A stretch of DNA of 64,000 nucleotides. Origin: JAGNZR01 sp051646055 (GTDB lineage: Bacteria > Fusobacteriota > Fusobacteriia > Fusobacteriales > Fusobacteriaceae). Numbering within the stretch: position 1 is the first letter of the stretch; each line of letters opens with the position of its first letter. The stretch is from the NCBI GenBank assembly GCA_051646055.1, contig JBOFCM010000047.1:13256-77255 (forward strand), written 5' to 3'. This document shows positions 29,073-36,505 of this stretch, piece by piece. The notes beneath the pieces are model-generated. The model was not told where the DNA came from. It searched no databases and saw nothing but the letters and a program-made list of their open reading frames with translations. The position numbers were made by a program, and so were the translations under genes.

Positions 29073-29110
29073 GCTCTCCTATGTTTAATTTATAGGAGAG
29101 CTTTTTTTTT
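29073..29110 (+). terminator. Plus-oriented terminator inside a minus-strand operon
   Basis: Perfect 10-pair stem GCTCTCCTAT/ATAGGAGAGC, nine-base loop, then nine Ts on the plus strand. Only plus-strand transcripts would be terminated, although both flanking genes are on the minus strand. It may stop antisense transcription. Confidence 0.75.
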
Positions 29111-29112
29111 AC

Positions 29113-29628
29113 TTAAGCTAAGTAAGACCAACCACCGGTAATACCATAACCACGTTTAATGATCTTACGTACTTCGTAAGGTTTCAGGTTGTAGTCAGGA
29201 ATGAATTCCATGAACAGCTGTTTGTAAGTAACCGTACATTCCCCATGTTCAACATGAGTAAAAGTAAGAGTTTCTTCTTTTGGTTCAGCTAAAGCTTTAC
29301 GACTACGGCCGTACTTAGCCATAGCACCAATACGGCTTTCAAGATAACGATAGTTATCAACGAATTGATGTAAAGCTTTTAAGGAATATTGCATAAACAT
29401 TGTACCTGGAGTTTCTGGGTATTTAACCAGAGAAATCGGAAGTACAATGAAGTGACGTTCGATGAGATGACCTAAGTAATCCATTTGCCCGGTAGCACTA
29501 TTACTACGATCTAATCCTTGAAGGAAATCTAATTCCTTTACATCAAAGTTGATATCACTGCAATTGGAAACAATCCATTTGCATTGAGCTTCAACTATGT
29601 TCTTCAGAGTTTGGGATTCAACAGTCAT
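29113..29628 (-). CDS. Conserved phage protein of unknown function
   Basis: 171 residues from the ATG at 29628, the first after the TAGGT site; a longer frame begins with GTG at 29655. Mixed alpha/beta, no recognised motif; the C-terminal segment (PYEVRKIIKRGYG) looks basic and helical. First gene after the polymerase and directly downstream of a promoter-like triloop hairpin (29665-29679), so it may head the transcript to the dUTPase and primase genes. Confidence 0.65.
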   Translation of the reverse strand: MTVESQTLKNIVEAQCKWIVSNCSDINFDVKELDFLQGLDRSNSATGQMDYLGHLIERHFIVLPISLVKYPETPGTMFMQYSLKALHQFVDNYRYLESRIGAMAKYGRSRKALAEPKEETLTFTHVEHGECTVTYKQLFMEFIPDYNLKPYEVRKIIKRGYGITGGWSYLA

Positions 29629-29664
29629 CAGTATACCTATTGTTTTATTACGCACGTCAAAGCA

Positions 29665-29679
29665 ACTGCCGAAGGCAGT
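29665..29679 (-). promoter_or_regulatory. Candidate vRNAP hairpin promoter (GAA triloop)
   Basis: On the plus strand: ACTGCC-GAA-GGCAGT, six pairs and a three-base loop, in the 50-base gap before the gene starting at 29628. N4 vRNAP recognises 5-7 bp hairpins with 3-base purine loops on the template strand; the plus strand is the template here. Promoter function is inference. Confidence 0.5.
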
Positions 29680-29680
29680 A

Positions 29681-30424
29681 CTACTTAGCGTGATATGAAG
29701 CTCTACCCTTCTGGCAAGTATTAATCAAATCTGGATAATCAATACGATTAGCTAGTTCAATTTCATTAGACCAATTTGGATAGAACACACCTAAGTTACC
29801 TTTGAGAGGTACATCAGTACTTTGAATCTCAGGTAACTCTTGCCATTCGATACACTCAACTAAGTTGTCGTTTACCCACTTAACCGTTTCAAGGTTATCC
29901 CGAATCATTAGATAAATAGCATCATGGATATGAGCTGCTGGGCGGATATCAGTTCTATGTTTAGATGCAATGGTTCGTTGTTGGAACTCCACCCCTGCAC
30001 GAGAGGTAAGTAGACCATAGCTCTGACCTGATACAGCATTACCTGCTGTTCTGGATTCAGCTGCTGCTTGTTGAGGGGTATAGCTATTACCAAGAATAGT
30101 TTTGGCTAAAATTGGGGTACGTAATCTTAAACCAAAGGCTAAAGTTACATACCCATTGATAGAAGCTTTATCTAACTTATCAGCTACCCAGGCAGAACTT
30201 ACTTGGTATAGCTGATGGTAGTTAGCTTCAGTAGCTTTAGCATCTGCATCATCAAAACCACAGTTAGTAACCAAGGTTTTCCAAGTACCTAAGTAAGTTA
30301 GAGCAAAGGTAGGCCCTTTGCTCTTAGAACGTAACTTATCGTATAACTTGGAGATGGAGTTTATGATTGCTACTTCTGCTTCTGCATGAGTAATGGGTTG
30401 AATCGAGATGATTTTTTTACCCAT
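29681..30424 (-). CDS. DNA polymerase, family A, C-terminal fragment (motifs B and C)
   Basis: 247 residues. Carries the rest of the polymerase domain missing from the gene at 31094-33121: motif B R32-x3-K36-x7-Y44 (KSKGPTFALTY) and motif C HIHDAIYL with H167-D168. GGAGG lies 7 bases before its own ATG, inside the end of the HNH gene, so it is probably made as a separate polypeptide that assembles with the N-terminal part. It overlaps the HNH gene by 55 bases. A run of seven A at 30410-30416 could also allow a -1 shift from the HNH frame into this one. Confidence 0.85.
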   Translation of the reverse strand: MGKKIISIQPITHAEAEVAIINSISKLYDKLRSKSKGPTFALTYLGTWKTLVTNCGFDDADAKATEANYHQLYQVSSAWVADKLDKASINGYVTLAFGLRLRTPILAKTILGNSYTPQQAAAESRTAGNAVSGQSYGLLTSRAGVEFQQRTIASKHRTDIRPAAHIHDAIYLMIRDNLETVKWVNDNLVECIEWQELPEIQSTDVPLKGNLGVFYPNWSNEIELANRIDYPDLINTCQKGRASYHAK

Positions 30425-31119
30425 TTAAATCCTCCAGTACTTTGAATAAAGCCATTAAGAGCATTAGAGATATTACCTTGGTTCATTCCTAATGCTTTTG
30501 CTGCTGCAATTGAGGAAGGCCACTCTTGAATGAAGTTACCTTCCATATCTAGTTGCAGAATTGGAATACGTGATTTGAAACCATTCTCTTTATTCTTACG
30601 GTCACGATGTTCTTTCTTAGCTTTTAAGATTTCTGGAGAACTGTCGAAAATGTTTCGTTCAATGGCAGATCGAGATACTCCATACTTTTGGCAGAGTTCT
30701 GCGATACCTACACCATTGATATAGGATTCTTTGCAATCAGCTAACTGTTCATCAGTTAACTTACGCTTAGCTGGGTTCCAGCTATCGGTGAATGGGTTAT
30801 GCAGCTCTGTCGCTTGGTCAGTCCATTCAAGATTGGATGGTATTATGTTACTTCTGTCTCCATCCTTAAACTTAACTATAGGTAGTTTCCATCTGTTCTT
30901 AACAAAATGGGTAGCTACCAAACGATGCACTCGTTTATGCTGGTACATCGGTAGATAAGTCTTTGGGTTATGTCCAATGTATAAGGCTACCTGACGGTAG
31001 CCTCCTGAACATGTATGTTGCTTAAGATAGCAGTTCTTTCTCAGACTCTTCACTCGACCTAGTGTGTCGATAGTGTAAGTGTCCTCAAAACCTTCAATTG
31101 GTTTCTCCTCGAATTTCAC
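30370..31119 (-). CDS. HNH homing endonuclease inserted in the DNA polymerase gene
   Basis: 249 residues from a GTG start with GGAG upstream. Modules in order: NUMOD4-like domain (residues about 5-65), HNH core (HKRVHRLVATHF ... DGDRSNIIPSNLEW, about 62-100), a helix-turn-helix (IAELCQKYGVSRSAIERNI, about 134-152) and a C-terminal NUMOD1-like DNA-binding part ending GGFKWVKK. It overlaps both halves of the polymerase gene, leaving no room for a group I intron core; it looks like a free-standing homing gene that split its host gene, as known for gene 43 of Aeromonas T4-like phages. Confidence 0.85.
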   Translation of the reverse strand: MKFEEKPIEGFEDTYTIDTLGRVKSLRKNCYLKQHTCSGGYRQVALYIGHNPKTYLPMYQHKRVHRLVATHFVKNRWKLPIVKFKDGDRSNIIPSNLEWTDQATELHNPFTDSWNPAKRKLTDEQLADCKESYINGVGIAELCQKYGVSRSAIERNIFDSSPEILKAKKEHRDRKNKENGFKSRIPILQLDMEGNFIQEWPSSIAAAKALGMNQGNISNALNGFIQSTGGFKWVKKSSRFNPLLMQKQK

Positions 31120-33121
31120 GTAGATACTCCATTACTAATGGGTCTGATTCAGGTAAATAATCTACTGAACCATCCTCTAAAGTTACTTGATACAGTTGTC
31201 GAGCACCCTTACATTTCTGTAAGGCAGCTTGCACTAACGGCATTTGGTTTCCCCAATATGCAAATGCACGATAACTGTGGCCATCAAAACCATCGGTATA
31301 TACTTTGGTTTTGTTAGGATCTTTTGTAAGTAGAGTATTAATACGGTCTTCAAGAGACGCATAATCTAAACCTACAAACAACCACCCCGGCGGAGCTGCG
31401 AAGCAGCTTTTGACCAGTTTTCCATAGGTACTACCAGATGGAAGGTTTTGTAGATTAGGATTACTTGAACTCAATCTTCCTGATTTGGTTCCACCAAGAT
31501 TGAATGAACCAAAGAGATAATGCCAACCATCATATTCATCAGCTTCAACAAACTTGTTGATAAATGTATTGAGGATTTTCTTACCTTCCTCAATCTTAAT
31601 GATGGCTTCCAACACTTCTTTAATAGCTGGATCATCAGTACGACTCATGTGCCCTTTAAGTTGTTTACCCCCCACTTTTGGTTGCTTAGTGGGGGTAAAT
31701 TCAAGAGCTTCAAACTTAAGGAAATCATGGATAAGACTTACTAACTGATCTCCTGAACCAGTATTGAATTCATACTTAATATCAGCAAGTGTAAGAATTT
31801 TGGTTTTAAGCTTAGCTTGTTTGAGTTTAAGTAAACCCATACGGTGACTTCTAGAGAAGTCTTGGATAATGTGAGAGGAGTTAAGGATATCCTGATACTT
31901 CTTAACGATACCTTCCAACTCTGCTTTAACTTCCAGTACACGCTTCATGTCTAAAGGCATACCAGTAAGTTCCATCTGGATAATATTCTTTAGAATCTTC
32001 TTAAAGAATACATAAACATCCAGCTGGTTATCTTTAACCATTAATGGGTAGTTCTTACCAAAAACATACCAAGTAGCTAAACAGTCAATGAGGTTATACT
32101 TCATCAAGTCTTGGTTCTTAATGAGAGTAATATCATTGATATCATCTTGGGCATAGTTGCCGGCAAATTCATGAGCTTGTTGTTTAAGGCTCAAGTAGCC
32201 AGCTGGTGCCCCACATGAATTCTGAGCCAGATAAGAGATAATCTTGGTGTCTTCAAAGTCTCTGGTTAAGACTTCTAAACCTTCCAATAATCCTTCTGTA
32301 TCAGTAAGGTTCTTCATCCACAATAAGTAGATTAGAATCTTGATGTCGTAGGGTGCGTTGTGATAAATAAATTTGCCTCTGAAATTGCAGAGGAAATCCT
32401 TGAGGATACCCAGAACCTGTCTGAAATTTGCATTAAGCCCAATCCCTTCAGTTCTGGAATAATGATCAACATCAATGCATATTCCTTCATGCTTTGACCA
32501 AGCAAATCCAATCGTCCCAAGTCCAGACTTAGTATGCCGGAGAGAGAACGTCTCGGTGTCAAGGGTAAGAGAATCATACTGATGCAACTTCTCCAATGCT
32601 TCTTTGATCTTTACTGGATCACAAGGAATGTATTCAGCATGATGGATAATGTCTGAACCAATAGCTACATACTGCTGGTTATAGTGCTTAACCAGAGTTT
32701 GATTAGCTAATTCAATCTTTGGTTTAGCTGCATCATTAAAGAATACAGACTTATGGTTTGTGGATAAGATTACCTGCATATCCTCATAACCGGGGATAGC
32801 ACAAGGTAATACATACCCATAGTGAGGTTCTGCTTTGGTTTGTTTAGTTAATACCTTGAAGTAAGTGCCATCAGCACAATACAGATACTTAACCCCCATT
32901 TCCTTCAGCAGAGGTAAAAGGGTAGCAAGATACTCTTTAGCTGCTTTGTTACTAACTTTCTTTGGATTGTCATAAGGTAGACTGAAAGCAATAAACTTAC
33001 TTTCATCCAAACCAGTTGGTTCAATGTAAAAATGCTTAATAGCATCTCCCATTAAAGCATCTTGCTTAACTAAGATAGCTACATCGTATCTATCATGTTG
33101 TTTAAAGGCTATGTGGTACAT
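31094..33121 (-). CDS. DNA polymerase, family A, N-terminal fragment (3'-5' exonuclease, motif A)
   Basis: 675 residues. The 3'-5' proofreading domain is intact: Exo I LDTET (D188, E190), Exo II NAPYD (D259), Exo III YNLID (Y342, D346). The polymerase domain starts with GRLSSSNPNLQNLP and motif A LDYASLEDR (D586). The frame stops 90 residues after motif A, before motifs B and C, which are encoded at 29681-30424 in the same frame. N4-like phages normally encode one polypeptide of roughly 850-900 residues. Together the two halves should form the replicative polymerase. Confidence 0.9.
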   Translation of the reverse strand: MYHIAFKQHDRYDVAILVKQDALMGDAIKHFYIEPTGLDESKFIAFSLPYDNPKKVSNKAAKEYLATLLPLLKEMGVKYLYCADGTYFKVLTKQTKAEPHYGYVLPCAIPGYEDMQVILSTNHKSVFFNDAAKPKIELANQTLVKHYNQQYVAIGSDIIHHAEYIPCDPVKIKEALEKLHQYDSLTLDTETFSLRHTKSGLGTIGFAWSKHEGICIDVDHYSRTEGIGLNANFRQVLGILKDFLCNFRGKFIYHNAPYDIKILIYLLWMKNLTDTEGLLEGLEVLTRDFEDTKIISYLAQNSCGAPAGYLSLKQQAHEFAGNYAQDDINDITLIKNQDLMKYNLIDCLATWYVFGKNYPLMVKDNQLDVYVFFKKILKNIIQMELTGMPLDMKRVLEVKAELEGIVKKYQDILNSSHIIQDFSRSHRMGLLKLKQAKLKTKILTLADIKYEFNTGSGDQLVSLIHDFLKFEALEFTPTKQPKVGGKQLKGHMSRTDDPAIKEVLEAIIKIEEGKKILNTFINKFVEADEYDGWHYLFGSFNLGGTKSGRLSSSNPNLQNLPSGSTYGKLVKSCFAAPPGWLFVGLDYASLEDRINTLLTKDPNKTKVYTDGFDGHSYRAFAYWGNQMPLVQAALQKCKGARQLYQVTLEDGSVDYLPESDPLVMEYLREIRGETN

Positions 33122-33558
33122 TCCAGTAAAATCCTCATTCGTCTGAAGAACTGGATTTTATCTTGGTTCAGTTTTATAAACTCCTCAAATCTTGGTGATA
33201 CAGACTTGAGAGGCATACCTACAACCAAATGATAAAACTCCTCTTCACACTCAACGAAGTTGAGGAAATAGACCATATAACCATCGGCAATCTGGATATC
33301 ATCCATGATTCGATGCAAGGCATGAAAGTCTTTAGCAATTGGGTCTGCGGGATCAAGATCAACACATGCTTTGATAAACTGAGGTCTTAAGCTTAAGGGA
33401 TTGGATAAGATGTTATTGTAGCTAATGACTGCATGTTCAAACTTGGTTCCTTCTACTGCTGCTTTGTACTTTTTCCTAGCAGTATGTTTGCGTTTGCTAA
33501 ACAACTTATCCAGAGCTGTTATCTTTAAGACTGTTTTCTTCTTAAGTTCAATAGCCAT
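33109..33558 (-). CDS. Conserved protein upstream of DNA polymerase
   Basis: 149 residues from ATG at 33558; a longer frame to 33576 would begin inside the terminator hairpin. Basic N-terminus (KRKHTARKKYK), alpha/beta middle, no known motif. It overlaps the polymerase start by 13 bases, suggesting coupled expression and a replication role. Confidence 0.6.
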   Translation of the reverse strand: MAIELKKKTVLKITALDKLFSKRKHTARKKYKAAVEGTKFEHAVISYNNILSNPLSLRPQFIKACVDLDPADPIAKDFHALHRIMDDIQIADGYMVYFLNFVECEEEFYHLVVGMPLKSVSPRFEEFIKLNQDKIQFFRRMRILLECTT

Positions 33559-33562
33559 AATT

Positions 33563-33584
33563 AAAAAGGGGAACATAGTCCCCC
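33563..33584 (-). terminator. Terminator after the VWA gene
   Basis: On the minus strand a GGGGA/TCCCC stem is followed by TTTTT. It separates the MoxR-VWA pair from the polymerase genes. Confidence 0.6.
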
Positions 33585-33590
33585 TCTCCT

Positions 33591-34790
33591 TTAAATTTTT
33601 ACATGAATAGCCTTACCAAATGGTGGTTTGAATTTGGAGTCATTAACTGCAATCCAAATCACATCATAAGGTGGCTTTTCAGTAGGCATCTGAGATTCCA
33701 TGTCAGAGAATAGAATCAGCACTTGAGGCTTCATTTTCTCTGCTTTGATGTAATTGAATACACATGGAATGTGAGTACCACCACAGCCACGGAATTGAAT
33801 TTTACTGATATCTTCGTCCTGCTCTACTACATGGTGAGAAACAACCTTAGTAGTAAAGTTTAGGACATCAATACGAGTAGGATTAAGCTTATCTTTGATG
33901 TCTTTAATAGCCCCAAGATAAGTTTGGTATTCCTTATCAGATACTGAACCAGATTCATCATTAGCAATGACAATGTTACCTAAACCTTCACTAAACAAAG
34001 TAGGTAACAGGAACCCATGAGGGAACATCTTACGATTAAGACGTTGATAGGTATAATCCTCCATACGGAATGAATCCATATACTTAAGTAGGATTTGTTC
34101 CCAGTTAAGTTGGGGGTTATACAACTCTTCCATCCATTGGTTCACAGATTGAGGTACATGACCTCCTGCTGATTTAGCCTGCATTGCTGCTTGCTGAACC
34201 ATGTTCTGAATTTGTTCTTGTAACTGTTGTTCTGATTGCCCAGGGGTATTTGATTGTCCCGGTTGATTAGGATCTGCATCCCCCTGACCATCTTGGCTTT
34301 GATCACCTTCACTTGAGCTACCGCCCAAGTCACCACTCATTGGGTCTTGGTTTTGTTGGTTTTGTTTTTGAGCTTCCAATAGCAGAAGTTCATAGATTTC
34401 ATCTTTTTCTTTGCCTGCATACTTACTATCACAATTAGCACTGTCAGGAACTTTTACACCACAGTTAGAATCTTGACGAATCATGTTGTTGATGTATTGG
34501 TCACAGGCATCATTCCATACTTTAGGATCATCCTTACCTTTAGCTCGGATTTGATCAAAGAAAGGTAAATGCCAACACTCGTGCATCAGATTAAACTTTA
34601 GATCATTATCAGATAAACCCTGAATATACTCAGGGTTATACTTGATAGTGGTTCCGTGTAATTCAATACTTTTGATGTTCTCTGCCGGCTGTTTTTCCAT
34701 GTTAAGTAACATAGAAACAATGAATGCATTATGAGATGTTCTCATCAATTGCATCATAGCCAGAGATAACTTCTCGGCCGACTTATCCAA
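33591..34790 (-). CDS. VWA-domain protein with metallopeptidase-like N-terminus (N4 gp25-like)
   Basis: 399 residues. The N-terminal domain has LMHECWHLPFF (HExxH) and VWNDACDQYINNMI, as in DUF2201-type proteins; a Gln/Gly/Ser-rich linker (about 145-215) follows; the C-terminal VWA domain has the metal-site DESGS (about 277-281), GGTH and a following FSDME. It pairs with the MoxR ATPase encoded just before it, as in N4 gp24/gp25; such pairs act as chaperone or remodelling complexes. The start is TTG with GGGAG 9 bases upstream, overlapping the MoxR stop. Confidence 0.85.
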   Translation of the reverse strand: MDKSAEKLSLAMMQLMRTSHNAFIVSMLLNMEKQPAENIKSIELHGTTIKYNPEYIQGLSDNDLKFNLMHECWHLPFFDQIRAKGKDDPKVWNDACDQYINNMIRQDSNCGVKVPDSANCDSKYAGKEKDEIYELLLLEAQKQNQQNQDPMSGDLGGSSSEGDQSQDGQGDADPNQPGQSNTPGQSEQQLQEQIQNMVQQAAMQAKSAGGHVPQSVNQWMEELYNPQLNWEQILLKYMDSFRMEDYTYQRLNRKMFPHGFLLPTLFSEGLGNIVIANDESGSVSDKEYQTYLGAIKDIKDKLNPTRIDVLNFTTKVVSHHVVEQDEDISKIQFRGCGGTHIPCVFNYIKAEKMKPQVLILFSDMESQMPTEKPPYDVIWIAVNDSKFKPPFGKAIHVKI

Positions 34791-35862
34791 TCAACATGCT
34801 CCCTACTTTAGTGAAAGTAGCTTCCAGCTTAGGATTGTCCAGCAGACGGTCATCTTTTTGCCAAAGCTGCTTAGCCATAGCAAATTGGAATTCCATAGGC
34901 ATACGGTTAACGTAGTCCATTACTGGATCAATATTTTCCATAGTGGTGTTACCAGTAATCATGGAAGTAAGCAGCCAGCATACTGCTGGTTTGGTAGGAA
35001 GCTGAGCATTTAATGGATCTGCAATGATATCTTTGAAATCAGGCAGGTCATTAAAAGCATGAGTAAACTGAACAAATTCCAGAGCATGGGAACCAACAGT
35101 ACCTTGCAGTAACACAGAGTATTCATCTGGCACTGGTTTGTTCTGGTTTGGTTCAATTTGCTTCAGCAAACGAGAAGCAAAGTCCCAAGTACGTTCACAA
35201 GCGAAAGTCTCATCAGAAGAACCTTTGTTGTATTCAATAAAGGTATTTACTTTATGCTTTTGATAATTCAGGTAAGCTACGATACGTCGATCAAGGTTGA
35301 TCTTTGCTGCAACTTCGTCAATGAACTCTTCTGGGTTCGATTTAGTATGGATGTGAATCAGACGAGAACGCAGTGCTGAACCCATCTCATACACGATAGC
35401 ACCATCAGTCAACAAGTTACCTGCTGCCATTAGGTAGCAAGCTTCATGAAGATGATGTTGACCAATCATTCGGTCCAACAGGATCTTATAAGCAGCAGCT
35501 TGTACTGATTTAGGTGCTGACGGCAGTTCATCAAAGAATACTAACCAGCCGCGGTAGGTATGAATTACTTTACCGTTTTCGTCCAAGATAACTGGCAGCT
35601 TATCACCTTGCAGTGGGAAAGCTTCTGGTGGCAGATACTTAGAACGACCATTTTCAAGGCTTGGGAAACCATTGATAGTAGTTGGATCTTCTTGGGCTAA
35701 ACGGAAGTCCAATACTTTAAGGTTGGCTTGCTTAGCAATTGCATGGATTAATGCAGATTTACCACAGCCCGGTGAACCAGCCAGATATGGAACCAGTTGG
35801 GCTTGGATTGCAGCTTTAATAAATTTAGCGGCTTGCTTAAGAGTAATTTGAGCTAGTGACAT
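34783..35862 (-). CDS. MoxR-type AAA+ ATPase (N4 gp24-like)
   Basis: 359 residues. Walker A GSPGCGKSA (about 29-37), Walker B GWLVFFDELPSAP (about 106-118), and a sensor region around YLMAAGNLL. MoxR AAA+ rings work with VWA proteins; the next gene encodes one and overlaps by 8 bases. In N4 the pair is expressed with replication genes; its function is unknown. GGAG precedes the ATG and a promoter-like hairpin lies 40 bases upstream. Confidence 0.9.
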   Translation of the reverse strand: MSLAQITLKQAAKFIKAAIQAQLVPYLAGSPGCGKSALIHAIAKQANLKVLDFRLAQEDPTTINGFPSLENGRSKYLPPEAFPLQGDKLPVILDENGKVIHTYRGWLVFFDELPSAPKSVQAAAYKILLDRMIGQHHLHEACYLMAAGNLLTDGAIVYEMGSALRSRLIHIHTKSNPEEFIDEVAAKINLDRRIVAYLNYQKHKVNTFIEYNKGSSDETFACERTWDFASRLLKQIEPNQNKPVPDEYSVLLQGTVGSHALEFVQFTHAFNDLPDFKDIIADPLNAQLPTKPAVCWLLTSMITGNTTMENIDPVMDYVNRMPMEFQFAMAKQLWQKDDRLLDNPKLEATFTKVGSMLIG

Positions 35863-35900
35863 AAATAGTTCTCCAAAATGGAATAGTAATTTTCACATTG

Positions 35901-35915
35901 GTTGCCGAAGGCAAC
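35901..35915 (-). promoter_or_regulatory. Candidate vRNAP hairpin promoter (GAA triloop)
   Basis: GTTGCC-GAA-GGCAAC on the plus strand, in the 76-base gap between the divergent MoxR gene (-) and 35939 (+). Same plan and loop as at 29665, with a different but fully paired stem. Confidence 0.5.
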
Positions 35916-35938
35916 ACCCAAGGGAAGGAAATGTAACT

Positions 35939-36370
35939 ATGGGCTTAGGGCATAGAGTCGTTAGATTTACTGGAACGTTAAACCACACTACAGGAGACTC
36001 AACAAACCATCCGAAGGATGGGTCAGGAACATCTGGTGATTGGCATATAAAGGGGATTGATTCTGGATATCATAAACATTTCATTAAGATAATGGCCCGT
36101 ACAGGTAATGATGAACTTAGTTCTGAAAGGGTTGCCTTAATAGCCGGGGAATGTGAGATAGAAGCTTCAGATGATTATGGTATTACCTTTGGTTCTATAA
36201 CCAACGGTAGGTTTAGCTTTAATGAAACCATTCCATTTGATAGACCTAATTTCATGGGAGCAATCACAGAAATTAAGGTAAACCTAAAGGGTGTTATGGA
36301 ACATGGTTCACATAGCCCTGTAACCTTGTTTGGAACCAAAGTAACTATTGAAGTTCACTCTTATAACTAA
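35939..36370 (+). CDS. Small beta-rich virion protein
   Basis: 143 residues, Gly/Ser/Thr/His-rich, all-beta in character, no signal peptide. First gene of a plus-strand tail/adhesin cluster. AAGGAA lies 13 bases before the ATG. Its early codons contain another GAA-triloop hairpin (36007-36021). Likely a decoration or tail-tip protein; inference from neighbours. Confidence 0.6.
   Translation: MGLGHRVVRFTGTLNHTTGDSTNHPKDGSGTSGDWHIKGIDSGYHKHFIKIMARTGNDELSSERVALIAGECEIEASDDYGITFGSITNGRFSFNETIPFDRPNFMGAITEIKVNLKGVMEHGSHSPVTLFGTKVTIEVHSYN
36007..36021 (-). promoter_or_regulatory. Triloop hairpin inside coding sequence
   Basis: CCATCC-GAA-GGATGG on the plus strand, same design as the intergenic elements. 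It lies about 145 bases upstream of the MoxR start in minus orientation, so may be a second promoter; being inside a plus-strand gene, it could also be coincidence. Confidence 0.3.
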
Positions 36371-36389
36371 CTGTTTAGAGAGGTTCCAC

Positions 36390-36479
36390 ATGGTTTACCT
36401 AATGTTACTGAACTTTAGTTTAATGCTTAGTTTTGCTTGCTTAGTTTTGGCTGCAATAGAGCAAGGTAAAGAACACTGA
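36390..36479 (+). CDS. 29-residue membrane peptide
   Basis: AGAGAGG lies 7 bases before an ATG; the peptide is one hydrophobic helix (MLLNFSLMLSFACLVLAA) with a short polar end EQGKEH. It fills the otherwise empty gap before the next adhesin gene. May be a lysis or membrane-modulating peptide. Confidence 0.45.
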   Translation: MVYLMLLNFSLMLSFACLVLAAIEQGKEH

Positions 36480-36505
36480 TAAGTACATATAATAAGGATG
36501 TTTAT

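Noticed and set aside
30370..31119. Group I intron or intein in the DNA polymerase
   Set aside because: The HNH frame overlaps both polymerase fragments, leaving no intron core; no Hint-domain start or His-Asn end is present.
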